The notes under the pieces are model-generated. The model did no database searches. It saw only the letters and a list, made by a program, of their open reading frames with translations, and had not been told where the DNA came from. The position numbers and the translations under genes are program-made. A stretch of DNA of 64,000 bases from a bacterium (lineage in GTDB: Bacteria; Cyanobacteriota; Vampirovibrionia; Vampirovibrionales; Vampirovibrionaceae): assembly GCA_030429585.1 (NCBI GenBank), contig JAUIEU010000001.1, positions 677,994-741,993 on the forward strand, read 5' to 3'. The first letter of the stretch is position 1; every line of letters starts with the position of its first letter. Below, piece by piece: positions 25,760 to 33,225 of this stretch.

Positions 25760-26527
25760 ATGAATATTACATCTTTTACCTACACCCACCCCAAACAAAT
25801 AACACCCAACCGGCAGCCTCTATTTGCGGCGAAAGAGTCCAACACCGTAATAAGTGAAGTTAAAAAAGTCATTAACCCTCTTAAATATGGATTAGAACTA
25901 AAAAAATTAAATCCAACCGTACGTATTCACGGCAATGATGTACATGTTGATGACATTTACTTTCAAGACCCAAATTCAGAGTGGGGAATTTGCCATGAGT
26001 TGTCAGATAAGGCACAAGAGAGACTCCTTGAAAAGGGTATCAAAACAAACGTTATCGATTGCACTACAAAAAATCATTTTTGGTCAAATGAGTCCGGTCA
26101 TACATGCTTAATAGGTGGTGAAACAAATCAAGGTCCACTTTTTATAGATCCTTCATTCAAAATCGCAACCCTTTTTCATAATGCAATTACTAATAGAGAA
26201 TGTATTAACCCTCGTCAGACAAAAATACATGGGGAAACCGGGAAAAATTTCAAAGCATACACGCCTAATGATACAGGTATATATTTATCGCCCTTGGGCT
26301 ATTTAAAAGATGTCCACCATTCTAATACTAGGGTTCCTAACGCTTTAGTTTATCTAGGCTTCAAAAAAGATAAGGGCATCATTAAACCCCAATTGGCCCT
26401 GCAAATAAATAAAAGCTCTCATAATCAATTTATTCAAGACGGGCAATACCTTCCAAATTCACCATTAGGGCGATTTATGAAAAAGATTAAAACCCAGCTT
26501 GGTGACTTGCAAAGCCGCATGGATTAA
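25760..26527 (+). CDS. AT-rich orphan with a Cys-His-Asp (NAT/transglutaminase-like) triad pattern
   Basis: 255 residues. Base composition is clearly more AT-rich than the neighbouring genes. Residues 74-95 (EWGICHELSDKAQERLLEKG) place Cys78 at a helix start. GHTCLIGG gives His114, and GPLFIDPSF gives Asp130, with the 16-residue His-Asp spacing seen in arylamine N-acetyltransferases and transglutaminase-fold enzymes. A cysteine protease or acyltransferase is therefore possible but unproven. The N terminus carries TPNRQPLFAAK, a motif shared with the orphan at 51234. No ribosome site is visible before the ATG. It ends 20 nt from the 3' end of tRNA-Arg. Confidence 0.6.
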   Translation: MNITSFTYTHPKQITPNRQPLFAAKESNTVISEVKKVINPLKYGLELKKLNPTVRIHGNDVHVDDIYFQDPNSEWGICHELSDKAQERLLEKGIKTNVIDCTTKNHFWSNESGHTCLIGGETNQGPLFIDPSFKIATLFHNAITNRECINPRQTKIHGETGKNFKAYTPNDTGIYLSPLGYLKDVHHSNTRVPNALVYLGFKKDKGIIKPQLALQINKSSHNQFIQDGQYLPNSPLGRFMKKIKTQLGDLQSRMD

Positions 26528-26547
26528 CCCCAAGCCAAAATAAACAC

Positions 26548-26621
26548 TACCCCAGGCAGGATTCGAACCTGCGACCGTCCGCTTAGAAGGCGGATGCTCT
26601 ATCCAGCTGAGCTACTGAGGC
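26548..26621 (-). tRNA. tRNA-Arg (anticodon UCU)
   Basis: Minus-strand cloverleaf: acceptor GCCTCAG/CTGGGGT (one G-T pair), D arm GCTC/GAGC, anticodon stem TCCGC/GCGGA with loop CTTCTAA, T arm GCAGG/CCTGC with TTCGAAT. CCA is not encoded. Its 3' end faces the AT-rich orphan at 25760-26527. Confidence 0.95.
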
Positions 26622-26713
26622 AGTAACGCTATTGTACCTAAGGCCACCCATAGTAGGCCAGCCCTAGGCCACGCTTTTACAACGCTTAGTGGGCACAGCG
26701 GCCCAATATTCGT

Positions 26714-28624
26714 TTATTCAGCAATCACCACCGTGTAGTAATCCACGCTGCGGTGGGCCCGTTTGCGGCTAAGCACCTGCTTAAAGCCCTGGCCCACAAA
26801 ATCTAGCTTAGCCTTGGGTTGGTGCTGCAACTGGTACAAAATTTCCGTGGCGTTGCTAAAGGGGTCATCCAAATCATGCTCATTGGGTTGCCATGCCATC
26901 ATTTGGCGCGGGTCTCGTTTTTTGGCCCACTGGGCCTGCACATAGGTGTGTAGTTTTTCTTTAGTGGAAACATTTTTGTAGGTTTTCTTCAGGTAGGCTT
27001 CCGCATCCGCGCGGGTAATCACCGCATTGGGGCCCACAATCACGCCATCAATCAGGCCTTTTGGCCCGTAAAACAAGGCTTCTAACGGGTTAAACCACAC
27101 GTCCAAATCAAAATCTTCTAGCACCTCGGCAAAGGGGCGGCCCGTCGCATCCGCCACAATGGCCACATAGTTTTGGGTGGATTGATCCAAGTCATCGTGC
27201 ATTTCGTTGTAATGGTTATGGGGCGTTTCACTCCGTAGCTGGGTGGCCGCCTCGTGGATCATGATTCGGGCCTGGGGCGTAACAAATCGATAGCCTGTGG
27301 CACTGCTCAGCAACCAGCTGCCACAACTGGCCGCCATCCCCGTCGAAATAATATCGACTGGCGTATGCAAGGTTTTAAGCAAGCTCCGCAGCTCTTGGCC
27401 GCTCCACACACTGCCCCCCGGGCTGTTGACGATTAGCTTAATATGGGTGTCATCTTTTAGGCGAGATTTTTTGTGGTCCAAGGCCCGCAGGGCGTCGCCA
27501 ATTTGCTGGGCGGTTTCATCAATAAACCCATCCTGAAAGAACACGGTATCCTCTTCCAAAATGCTGCTACTACTGCCAGCCATGGGGGCAATAAACAAGC
27601 GGCGGCCGGGCTTTTCTTTATGGGGGCGCAGCATTAGGGGCATGCGTTCAATAGGATCTTTGCCGCGGTAAAAACGGGTTTGGGGGTGCTTTTCCGTTTT
27701 ATTAGCCTTTTTTGCTTTGGTGTCTGTTTTTTTAGGGGGCACCATGGGCACATAAAAACTAGTGGTACCGCTGGCCACGCTGCCTTTAAACTGTTTACCC
27801 ACCGGCTCGGTAGGTACTTGGTAAATATTAATGTACTGGCGCAAATACTGGGTTAGCAGCTTACCCTTAAGCTTGGTGTTTTCCACGTGCTTTTCCAACA
27901 GCCCGCGGGTAATCACCCGGTTGTCATCAATCAAAATGCCATCAATTAATCCGTTTTTACCGTAATACAAGGCCTCTAAGGCACTCAGGCCACGGGCGCA
28001 CAGCAAGTCATCGTAAATTTTATTCAGATCGGTTTCGCCACTAACGTTGTGCACCAGCAGCATCAGCTCGCGGGCGTAATCGTTAAACAGCTTGCGGCGT
28101 ACCTGTTGGGCTCGGTTTTTATCGTAGGGGGATTTATGCCCAATCACGCCCAGGTACAACTCGGCACCAGCCGTCATAAAGCGTTTGCCAGTGGCGGATA
28201 AAAAGGCCTTTAAACAGTCCACATCCAAGGCGCTACGAACAATGGTATCCACAGCACCGGGCACCATCACCATGGTATCCGCCAGGGCCGCTTGGTCTTG
28301 CAAGCGGTAGCGGTTCGCATCCGCAGGCCCCAGGTACAGCTTTACGCTGCTGTCATCTTTGTATTTGGCCAGCCGTTGCACCATTAGGCTTTGTTGCACC
28401 TGCACCACCGTGTAGGCATTTAAATCATGGTAGCCGCGCAGCTCCACGCCCCTATCGTTATGGATGCTGTGCTGCACCACTGGATTAACCTTTGCCTTAG
28501 GCTTGGCCTTTACTTTGGTTACTTTTTTAGTGGTTGCCGCCGCCTTGGTTGTTCTAGCTGCAGCCGTTTTTTTAGGCGATGCCTTTTTAGGGCTGGATTT
28601 AGGTGTTTTTTTAGCAGGGGGCAT
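26714..28624 (-). CDS. Tandem ClpP-like protein with histone-H1-like N-terminal tail
   Basis: 636 residues, three times ClpP length. Residues 1-48 are Lys/Ala/Pro/Thr-rich like histone H1 tails. A first ClpP-like domain (about 55-270) lacks the Ser elbow. A basic linker follows (about 295-340). The second domain (about 345-550) is complete: VNSPGGSVWSG, STGMAASCGS with Ser433, ARIMIHEA with His457, and Asp506/Asp508 before NPLEALFYG. The two domains share an obvious duplicate block (LEALYYGKNGLIDGILI and LEALFYGPKGLIDGVIV). So one active and one dead protease unit are fused, with a tail that could bind DNA or polyanions. It stands alone with no ClpX or ClpA gene nearby. Confidence 0.85.
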   Translation of the reverse strand: MPPAKKTPKSSPKKASPKKTAAARTTKAAATTKKVTKVKAKPKAKVNPVVQHSIHNDRGVELRGYHDLNAYTVVQVQQSLMVQRLAKYKDDSSVKLYLGPADANRYRLQDQAALADTMVMVPGAVDTIVRSALDVDCLKAFLSATGKRFMTAGAELYLGVIGHKSPYDKNRAQQVRRKLFNDYARELMLLVHNVSGETDLNKIYDDLLCARGLSALEALYYGKNGLIDGILIDDNRVITRGLLEKHVENTKLKGKLLTQYLRQYINIYQVPTEPVGKQFKGSVASGTTSFYVPMVPPKKTDTKAKKANKTEKHPQTRFYRGKDPIERMPLMLRPHKEKPGRRLFIAPMAGSSSSILEEDTVFFQDGFIDETAQQIGDALRALDHKKSRLKDDTHIKLIVNSPGGSVWSGQELRSLLKTLHTPVDIISTGMAASCGSWLLSSATGYRFVTPQARIMIHEAATQLRSETPHNHYNEMHDDLDQSTQNYVAIVADATGRPFAEVLEDFDLDVWFNPLEALFYGPKGLIDGVIVGPNAVITRADAEAYLKKTYKNVSTKEKLHTYVQAQWAKKRDPRQMMAWQPNEHDLDDPFSNATEILYQLQHQPKAKLDFVGQGFKQVLSRKRAHRSVDYYTVVIAE

Positions 28625-28724
28625 AAGGGTAGGCTCTACACAATGGACAATTCAAATAACCTCCTTATTGTACGACAGGTGGCACGATAAGGAAGACACC
28701 GCGAAGGCGGGCAGCAAAAAGGCA

Positions 28725-30359
28725 TTACACCGCCACTAGTTCTGGCACCGATTGGGGTAAAAAGCTATCCGCACTGGCCATCGACCAACTGCGTTGCAAA
28801 TGCCTGGGCAAGGTTTTTGGCTGAGACAGCAGGGAACCAGGCGCAATATAGCGGTACAAACGGCCTAGGGTGCTAATTTTTTCATGAGATAAACGGCGGT
28901 AAATATGGTCTGGCGTTAAATCGTCCACCGAATCCAACCCAGCCGCACCAAGGATTTCCATCATGTGTTTTACCGTCTCTCGGTGGTATTGGTGCACCCT
29001 CACCGCCTTATGGGCCGGGTCTAAGCCTTCCACCAGGTAGGGGTCTTGGGTGGCCACACCGGTAGGGCAGGTATTAGCATGGCACTGTAGGGCTTGAATA
29101 CACCCCAATGCAAACATCATGCCGCGGGCAGAATTACACATATCCGCGCCCAATGCGAGGGTGCGAATAATATGGAAGCCAGTAGACACTTTTCCAGCGG
29201 CGATAATTTTAATGCCATCACGCAACCCACACCCAATAAGGGCGTTGTGGACAAACACCAAGCCTTCCGTCAGCGGGGTACCAATGGAATCGGCAAATTC
29301 ATACGGGGCAGCACCCGTGCCGCCTTCGCTACCATCCACGGTAATAAAATCGGGCTTAATACCGGTTTCCAACATGGCCTTACAAATGGCCAAAAATTCG
29401 TGGTCATTCCCTACACACAATTTAAAGCCGACTGGCTTGCCGCCACTTAATTTGCGCAGGTTTGCCACAAATTCTAATAATCCTTTGGGGGTATTAAAGG
29501 CCTTATGGTAAGGCGGCGAGTTCACGTCTTTATCCATGCCCACGTTGCGAATTTCAGCAATTTCTGGCGTAATTTTTTCCTTTGGTAAAATACCACCGTG
29601 GCCAGGCTTAGCCCCTTGGGATAGTTTTACTTCTATCATCCGAACACTCGGCTGGGTGGCCCGTTGTTCAAACAGCTCGGCGCTAAAATTGCCATCATCC
29701 GTACGGCACCCAAAGTAGCCGGTACCCACTTGCCATACCAAATCACCGCCATGCTCTAGGTGGAATTTGCTAATGCCCCCTTCGCCGGTGTTATGGTAAA
29801 AACCGCCCATTTTGGCCCCATTATTTAGGGCCAATACCGCATTTTTACTAAGCGAGCCATAGCTCATGGCAGAAATATTAAACAAACTGGCATGATACGG
29901 CTGGGTACAATCGGCACCGCCCACCATCACGCGGGGTAGTTCGGTATGGTGGTGGTCTACTGGGCTCATGGAGTGGTTAATCCACTCGTAGCCTTCTTCG
30001 TATACATTTAGCTTGGTACCAAAAGGGCGTGTATTAAGCTGGTTTTTAGCCCGCTGGTAAATATTGCTGCGTTCATCCCGGTTATAGGGGCGCCCGTCAA
30101 TATCACTCTCTACAAAATACTGCTGAATTTCAGGGCGAACACTTTCCAACAAATAGCGCATACGGCCAAGCAACGGGTAGTTTTTCCGAATCGCCTGTCG
30201 GCGCTGAAGCATATCCACCAAGCCAAAGTATACAAAGGGCACCAACAATATGCCCATGGAATAAAACAACGGCGATACCGCCTTGGCCAATACAAACATG
30301 GCCGCTGTGCCCACTAGGGCCGTGGCTAAAAAGATGGGACGAAATTGGGCATGAAACAT
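28725..30359 (-). CDS. FMN-binding glutamate synthase family protein, membrane-anchored
   Basis: 544 residues. Two hydrophobic segments occupy residues 10-55. The rest is the FMN/iron-sulfur synthase domain of GltB: ISAMSYGSLSKNAVLALNNG, KPGHGGILPKEKIT, DFITVDGSEGGTGAAPYEF and QCHANTCPTGVATQD with the Cys positions used for the 3Fe-4S cluster. The amidotransferase domain of full GltB is absent, as in the stand-alone family found in many bacteria, whose substrate is not settled. Ammonia-dependent glutamate formation or another redox reaction are possible. It is monocistronic. Confidence 0.85.
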   Translation of the reverse strand: MFHAQFRPIFLATALVGTAAMFVLAKAVSPLFYSMGILLVPFVYFGLVDMLQRRQAIRKNYPLLGRMRYLLESVRPEIQQYFVESDIDGRPYNRDERSNIYQRAKNQLNTRPFGTKLNVYEEGYEWINHSMSPVDHHHTELPRVMVGGADCTQPYHASLFNISAMSYGSLSKNAVLALNNGAKMGGFYHNTGEGGISKFHLEHGGDLVWQVGTGYFGCRTDDGNFSAELFEQRATQPSVRMIEVKLSQGAKPGHGGILPKEKITPEIAEIRNVGMDKDVNSPPYHKAFNTPKGLLEFVANLRKLSGGKPVGFKLCVGNDHEFLAICKAMLETGIKPDFITVDGSEGGTGAAPYEFADSIGTPLTEGLVFVHNALIGCGLRDGIKIIAAGKVSTGFHIIRTLALGADMCNSARGMMFALGCIQALQCHANTCPTGVATQDPYLVEGLDPAHKAVRVHQYHRETVKHMMEILGAAGLDSVDDLTPDHIYRRLSHEKISTLGRLYRYIAPGSLLSQPKTLPRHLQRSWSMASADSFLPQSVPELVAV

Positions 30360-30392
30360 AAGCCTAAGGCTCCAGATGAATGCTGTTTAAAC

Positions 30393-30538
30393 AGGTGGCG
30401 TTAACAATCGCTGGAAGGACGCCGTAGTTTCAAGGCAAATCGGAACGGACTGAGGGAGTGTATGATGAATACATGACCGAAGGAGTACCGGTTTAACGCA
30501 GAAAATACAAGTTATAACGGTGATTGTTAACGTTACCT
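30393..30538. repeat. Inverted repeat enclosing 108 nt, MITE-like or structured RNA
   Basis: AGGTGGCGTTAACAATCGC (30393-30411) and GTGATTGTTAACGTTACCT (30520-30538) are inverted copies with 16 of 19 matches, including a perfect GTTAACAATC core. The enclosed DNA has no gene but includes a smaller inverted repeat TGTAT/ATACA. The region lies upstream of the glutamate-synthase-like gene and beyond the end of def. It could be a miniature transposable element or a long leader hairpin. Confidence 0.5.
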
Positions 30539-30622
30539 ACAGGTAGGGTAAATTATGCCTCTTAGCTTACCATTGGGCCGTATTATTCGGTAAGGCGGCA
30601 AAGCGGCTTTACAGTATTTAGA

Positions 30623-30632
30623 GGGGGGGGGG
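30623..30632. repeat. Ten-base poly-G tract
   Basis: A run of ten G residues lies 21 nt after the def stop codon (def reads leftward, so its transcript sees ten C). Homopolymers of this length slip easily during replication. It is not inside or directly upstream of a gene start, so phase variation of a gene is not supported. Confidence 0.7.
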
Positions 30633-30652
30633 AAGATTGAACCCATGTTGAC

Positions 30653-31162
30653 TTATTGGTTGGCTATCCGGCGGATAAGATCCGTTTTTAGCGAGTTCAC
30701 CCGGTCAATCATCAGTACCCCATCCAGGTGGTCAATCTCATGCTGCACAGCAATCGCCTCTAGGTGGGTTACCGCCGCCTCTTCGTCGTTCCCTTGGGGG
30801 GTTAAGTACTTTACTGTAACTTTAGTGGCGCGCTTAATATTCACCAAATACTCAGGGAAACTGAGACACCCTTCGCGCACCAACTTATTACGGCTAGCCG
30901 AGACAATCTCTGGGTTAATCATTACCCGCAATTGGCGCAGCTCTGGGTTACTGGCACCCTCTTTGGCGTTTACATCTATGGCAACAATGCGCCACGGGTA
31001 ACCAATTTGCGGCGCGCTAAGGCCAACGGCCCCAGGGCAGCTATACATGGTATCCACCAAATCGGTGGCCATGGCACGGGTCGCGTCCGTTACTTCGGCC
31101 ACTGGCTGGCATGTTTCGCGCAGCATCACGTGGGGATACTTATAAATTTTAACAACAGGCAT
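30653..31162 (-). CDS. def: Peptide deformylase
   Basis: 169 residues, usual length. The three family motifs are present: GAVGLSAPQIG (motif I), EGCLSFPEY with the metal-binding Cys (motif II) and QHEIDHLDGVL with the HExxH zinc/iron ligands and catalytic Glu (motif III). The enzyme removes the N-formyl group from new proteins. It starts 12 nt after the ACT-domain gene and is probably co-transcribed with it. The formyltransferase at 16202 would supply its substrates if it is a true Fmt. Confidence 0.96.
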   Translation of the reverse strand: MPVVKIYKYPHVMLRETCQPVAEVTDATRAMATDLVDTMYSCPGAVGLSAPQIGYPWRIVAIDVNAKEGASNPELRQLRVMINPEIVSASRNKLVREGCLSFPEYLVNIKRATKVTVKYLTPQGNDEEAAVTHLEAIAVQHEIDHLDGVLMIDRVNSLKTDLIRRIANQ

Positions 31163-31174
31163 GCTCGTTCGTCC

Positions 31175-31717
31175 CTACAATGCGATGGCTTCAATAGGGT
31201 GATACGTCACTTCCACGTTCAAACCTTCGCCCGCTTCGGCTAAGTCTTTTTCGATACTGGGGATGTTAATAGTGGTGGGGAAGACGGTTTCAATCATCAA
31301 CACATAGGCGGGGCCGTTTTCGCCGGCAATGGTCTTGGCGCTTAAATCCGTAATGCTAATGCCATGCTTGGCCAGCACCGCGCTAAAGGTGGCAGTAATA
31401 CCGGTTTTGTCATCGCCAGCCACGCTCACCATAAAAGGGTTACCCTGCGGGGCGGCGCCCTTGTTTTCTTCGCCCAGCGGTTGAATATACACCGCAATGC
31501 CTTGATCCGCTTCTACTGGGGCAAAGGCCTGCTTAAAGGCATCCAAACTTAGGTCATCTGGCACGCCGGCAATCAGTAAAAAGGCAAACTGGTCTTCAAT
31601 CAGGGTCATGGTGGCGTCTTCTATATTGCCGCCGTGCTGCTGCACCAAGGCGGTAATGGCAGCCACAATGCCGGGTTTATCCGGGCCAAAACCAGTAAGA
31701 TAAATTCGTTGAGCCAT
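31175..31717 (-). CDS. GcvR-like protein with two ACT domains
   Basis: 180 residues containing two ACT domains in tandem. The first begins IYLTGFGPDKPGIVAAIT and the second FMVSVAGDDKTGITATFSAV, both with the DxxGI turn that contacts small ligands. This arrangement matches the glycine cleavage repressor family GcvR, which acts by binding partners and not DNA. The gene precedes def and follows the amidotransferase on the same strand. Amino-acid sensing is likely, but the ligand is unknown. Confidence 0.78.
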   Translation of the reverse strand: MAQRIYLTGFGPDKPGIVAAITALVQQHGGNIEDATMTLIEDQFAFLLIAGVPDDLSLDAFKQAFAPVEADQGIAVYIQPLGEENKGAAPQGNPFMVSVAGDDKTGITATFSAVLAKHGISITDLSAKTIAGENGPAYVLMIETVFPTTINIPSIEKDLAEAGEGLNVEVTYHPIEAIAL

Positions 31718-31828
31718 GGGGTAACATTCTCTATATTAGATGTGTGTGAAGGAAGGGCCACACTCTACCACAGCTCTTAGTTCTTATCGAATAGAGCTAA
31801 TCGAACAAGCTTAATTCGGCCAATTTGG

Positions 31829-32440
31829 CTAAACCATGGGCAACGGCGCGCAAATAGTTAAAAAGTTGTTCAGCAGCTGGCGGCCTTGAGGGGTACCAAT
31901 ACTTTCTGGGTGGAATTGCACGCCCAGCCAAAGGTTTTCGGTATGGGCCATGGCCATGGCCAGCCCGTCCTGGCTTTTGGCCAGTACTTGGTAAGGGGCT
32001 ACAATAGCCTCCGCCATTACCCCCCAACTGTGGTAGCGCATCACGTCAATTGGGTCTTCCATACCGTTCCACAGCCAATGGTTGCGTTGCACCAATTCCA
32101 ACTGGCTGGTTTTACCGTGCAAAATTTGGGGCGCCTGAATTAGCGGTATCCCTGCCACATGCGCCATGGCCTCCATACCCAAGCACACGCCCAACAGGGG
32201 TATATGGCTCGGCAGATTCTCTAACACCCACTGGCTTAGGCCTAAATCATCTGGGTTATCCGCACGCCCTGGCCCCGGCGAAATGACGACCCCGGCCACA
32301 TCTTCCCACTTTGGCAGGTTGCTTGGGTTAGTAGTATTGGGGATGACGGTTACCGGCAAATCAGTATCCGCCTGTAACCACTGGGTTAGGTTATAGGTAA
32401 AGGAGTCTAGATTATCGATAACGAGAAGTTGTGAAGTCAT
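31829..32440 (-). CDS. Glutamine amidotransferase, TrpG/PabA family
   Basis: 203 residues from ATG 32440 (MTSQLLVIDNLDSFTYNLTQ, the standard start); the frame reaches 32500. LLGVCLGMEAM holds the nucleophile Cys, and LGVQFHPESIGTPQG supplies His and Glu of the triad. These proteins release ammonia from glutamine for anthranilate or 4-amino-4-deoxychorismate synthesis, and one copy can serve both. No TrpE or PabB gene is next to it, so the pathway cannot be chosen. The usual GHQ after CLG is GME here, a mild deviation. Confidence 0.85.
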   Translation of the reverse strand: MTSQLLVIDNLDSFTYNLTQWLQADTDLPVTVIPNTTNPSNLPKWEDVAGVVISPGPGRADNPDDLGLSQWVLENLPSHIPLLGVCLGMEAMAHVAGIPLIQAPQILHGKTSQLELVQRNHWLWNGMEDPIDVMRYHSWGVMAEAIVAPYQVLAKSQDGLAMAMAHTENLWLGVQFHPESIGTPQGRQLLNNFLTICAPLPMV

Positions 32441-32459
32441 AACACCAAAAGTGTACACC

Positions 32460-32720
32460 AACTTAACCGCTAATAAGCGGCTGAAGCCGGTGCGGGGCAT
32501 ATAATTGCGTTAGCAATATGCCCTGGCAGACCAATCAGCGGGCGAGCATTGCCCGTGATACAAATAAGTTGGCAAGCGCAGCCGCTATTGGGAAGGCGTA
32601 CAGCAAGCGTACCTGCAACAAGGCAACTCCTTGGGAGGGCTTGGGAACACCCCTGTTCCCAATGGGGGTGACGGGGGCCAGCCCCCGTCAAAACAAATTA
32701 CTAAAATATAACTAAACTCC
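32460..32720. other. Gene-free region with several strong hairpins
   Basis: Perfect inverted repeats include TTGGGAAC/GTTCCCAA (32641-32662) and TGACGGGGGC/GCCCCCGTCA (32669-32690, only two bases between arms). Weaker stems are ATTGC/GCAAT and CGGGC/GCCCG further left. Short frames exist on both strands but none has protein-like composition or a ribosome site. It could be a repeat-family copy, a small RNA or a replication/transcription barrier between the amidotransferase gene and rnpB. Confidence 0.5.
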
Positions 32721-32751
32721 TAAAAACCAAACCCCACCGGTTAAGGTGGGG
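32721..32751 (-). terminator. Terminator of rnpB
   Basis: On the minus strand CCCCACC/GGTGGGG with a six-base loop is followed by TTTGGTTTTTA. It lies directly after the mature 3' end of the RNase P RNA. Confidence 0.8.
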
Positions 32752-32754
32752 CTG

Positions 32755-33126
32755 GGTCAGGCGATAAGCCGGGTTCTGTCGTAACTTTCGTCACGGATGG
32801 TCATCTATCTGGGCCAACCATTACTGGCTGGCTCGTGCGGTGCTCCGAACCATCAGCGGGCCGCTGGCGCCAATTGAATGGCTACGGTTCTACCTTGCAC
32901 CTGTTGCGGGTTTACCTAGCCCACGTCTTTCGGCGTGGCTGGGGGTCTCTTACACCTCCGTTGCATCCTTACCTGTGCCATTGCTGGCCATCGGCGGTTT
33001 ACGTTTCTGTGGCACTGTCCTCGTGGTTGCCCACACCGGAAATTTCTCCGGCAACTTGCCCTACGGTGCCCGGACTTTCCTCAGCAAGTTAGCAAGCCAA
33101 CTTACCGCGACCATCTGCCTGGCACC
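32755..33126 (-). ncRNA. rnpB: RNase P RNA, bacterial type A
   Basis: The conserved elements are in order on the minus strand: GAGGAAAGTCCGGGC (CR I) near 33080, ACAGTGCCACAGAAA (CR II/III) near 33015, and ACAGAACCCGGCTTAT (CR V) near 32775. The ends pair (GGT..CAGGC with GCCTGACC), forming P1. TATACT at 33136-33131 is a good -10 element, putting the start near 33125. Length of about 370 nt is normal. Together with RNase P protein it matures tRNA 5' ends. The several protein frames through this stretch on the plus strand are not genes. Confidence 0.95.
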
Positions 33127-33225
33127 GCCCAGTATAGCAAAAGAAGCACCTGTTTTCTCCCTTACTTGCCTTGAGCTTGCTACAATAAGGCCACTTTCAT
33201 ATTTAACCTCCATTTTTACTTAACT

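Noticed and set aside
30623-30632. Phase-variable switch at the ten-base G run
   Set aside because: The tract lies after the def stop codon and not in a gene or promoter, so no ON/OFF effect can be argued.
32518-32715. 65-codon plus-strand frame across the hairpin region
   Set aside because: It translates perfect inverted repeats, has no ribosome site and a frame of similar length exists on the other strand.
32835-33223. Three overlapping plus-strand open frames of 79-127 codons
   Set aside because: They run through the RNase P RNA on the opposite strand; the conserved RNA elements explain the sequence.
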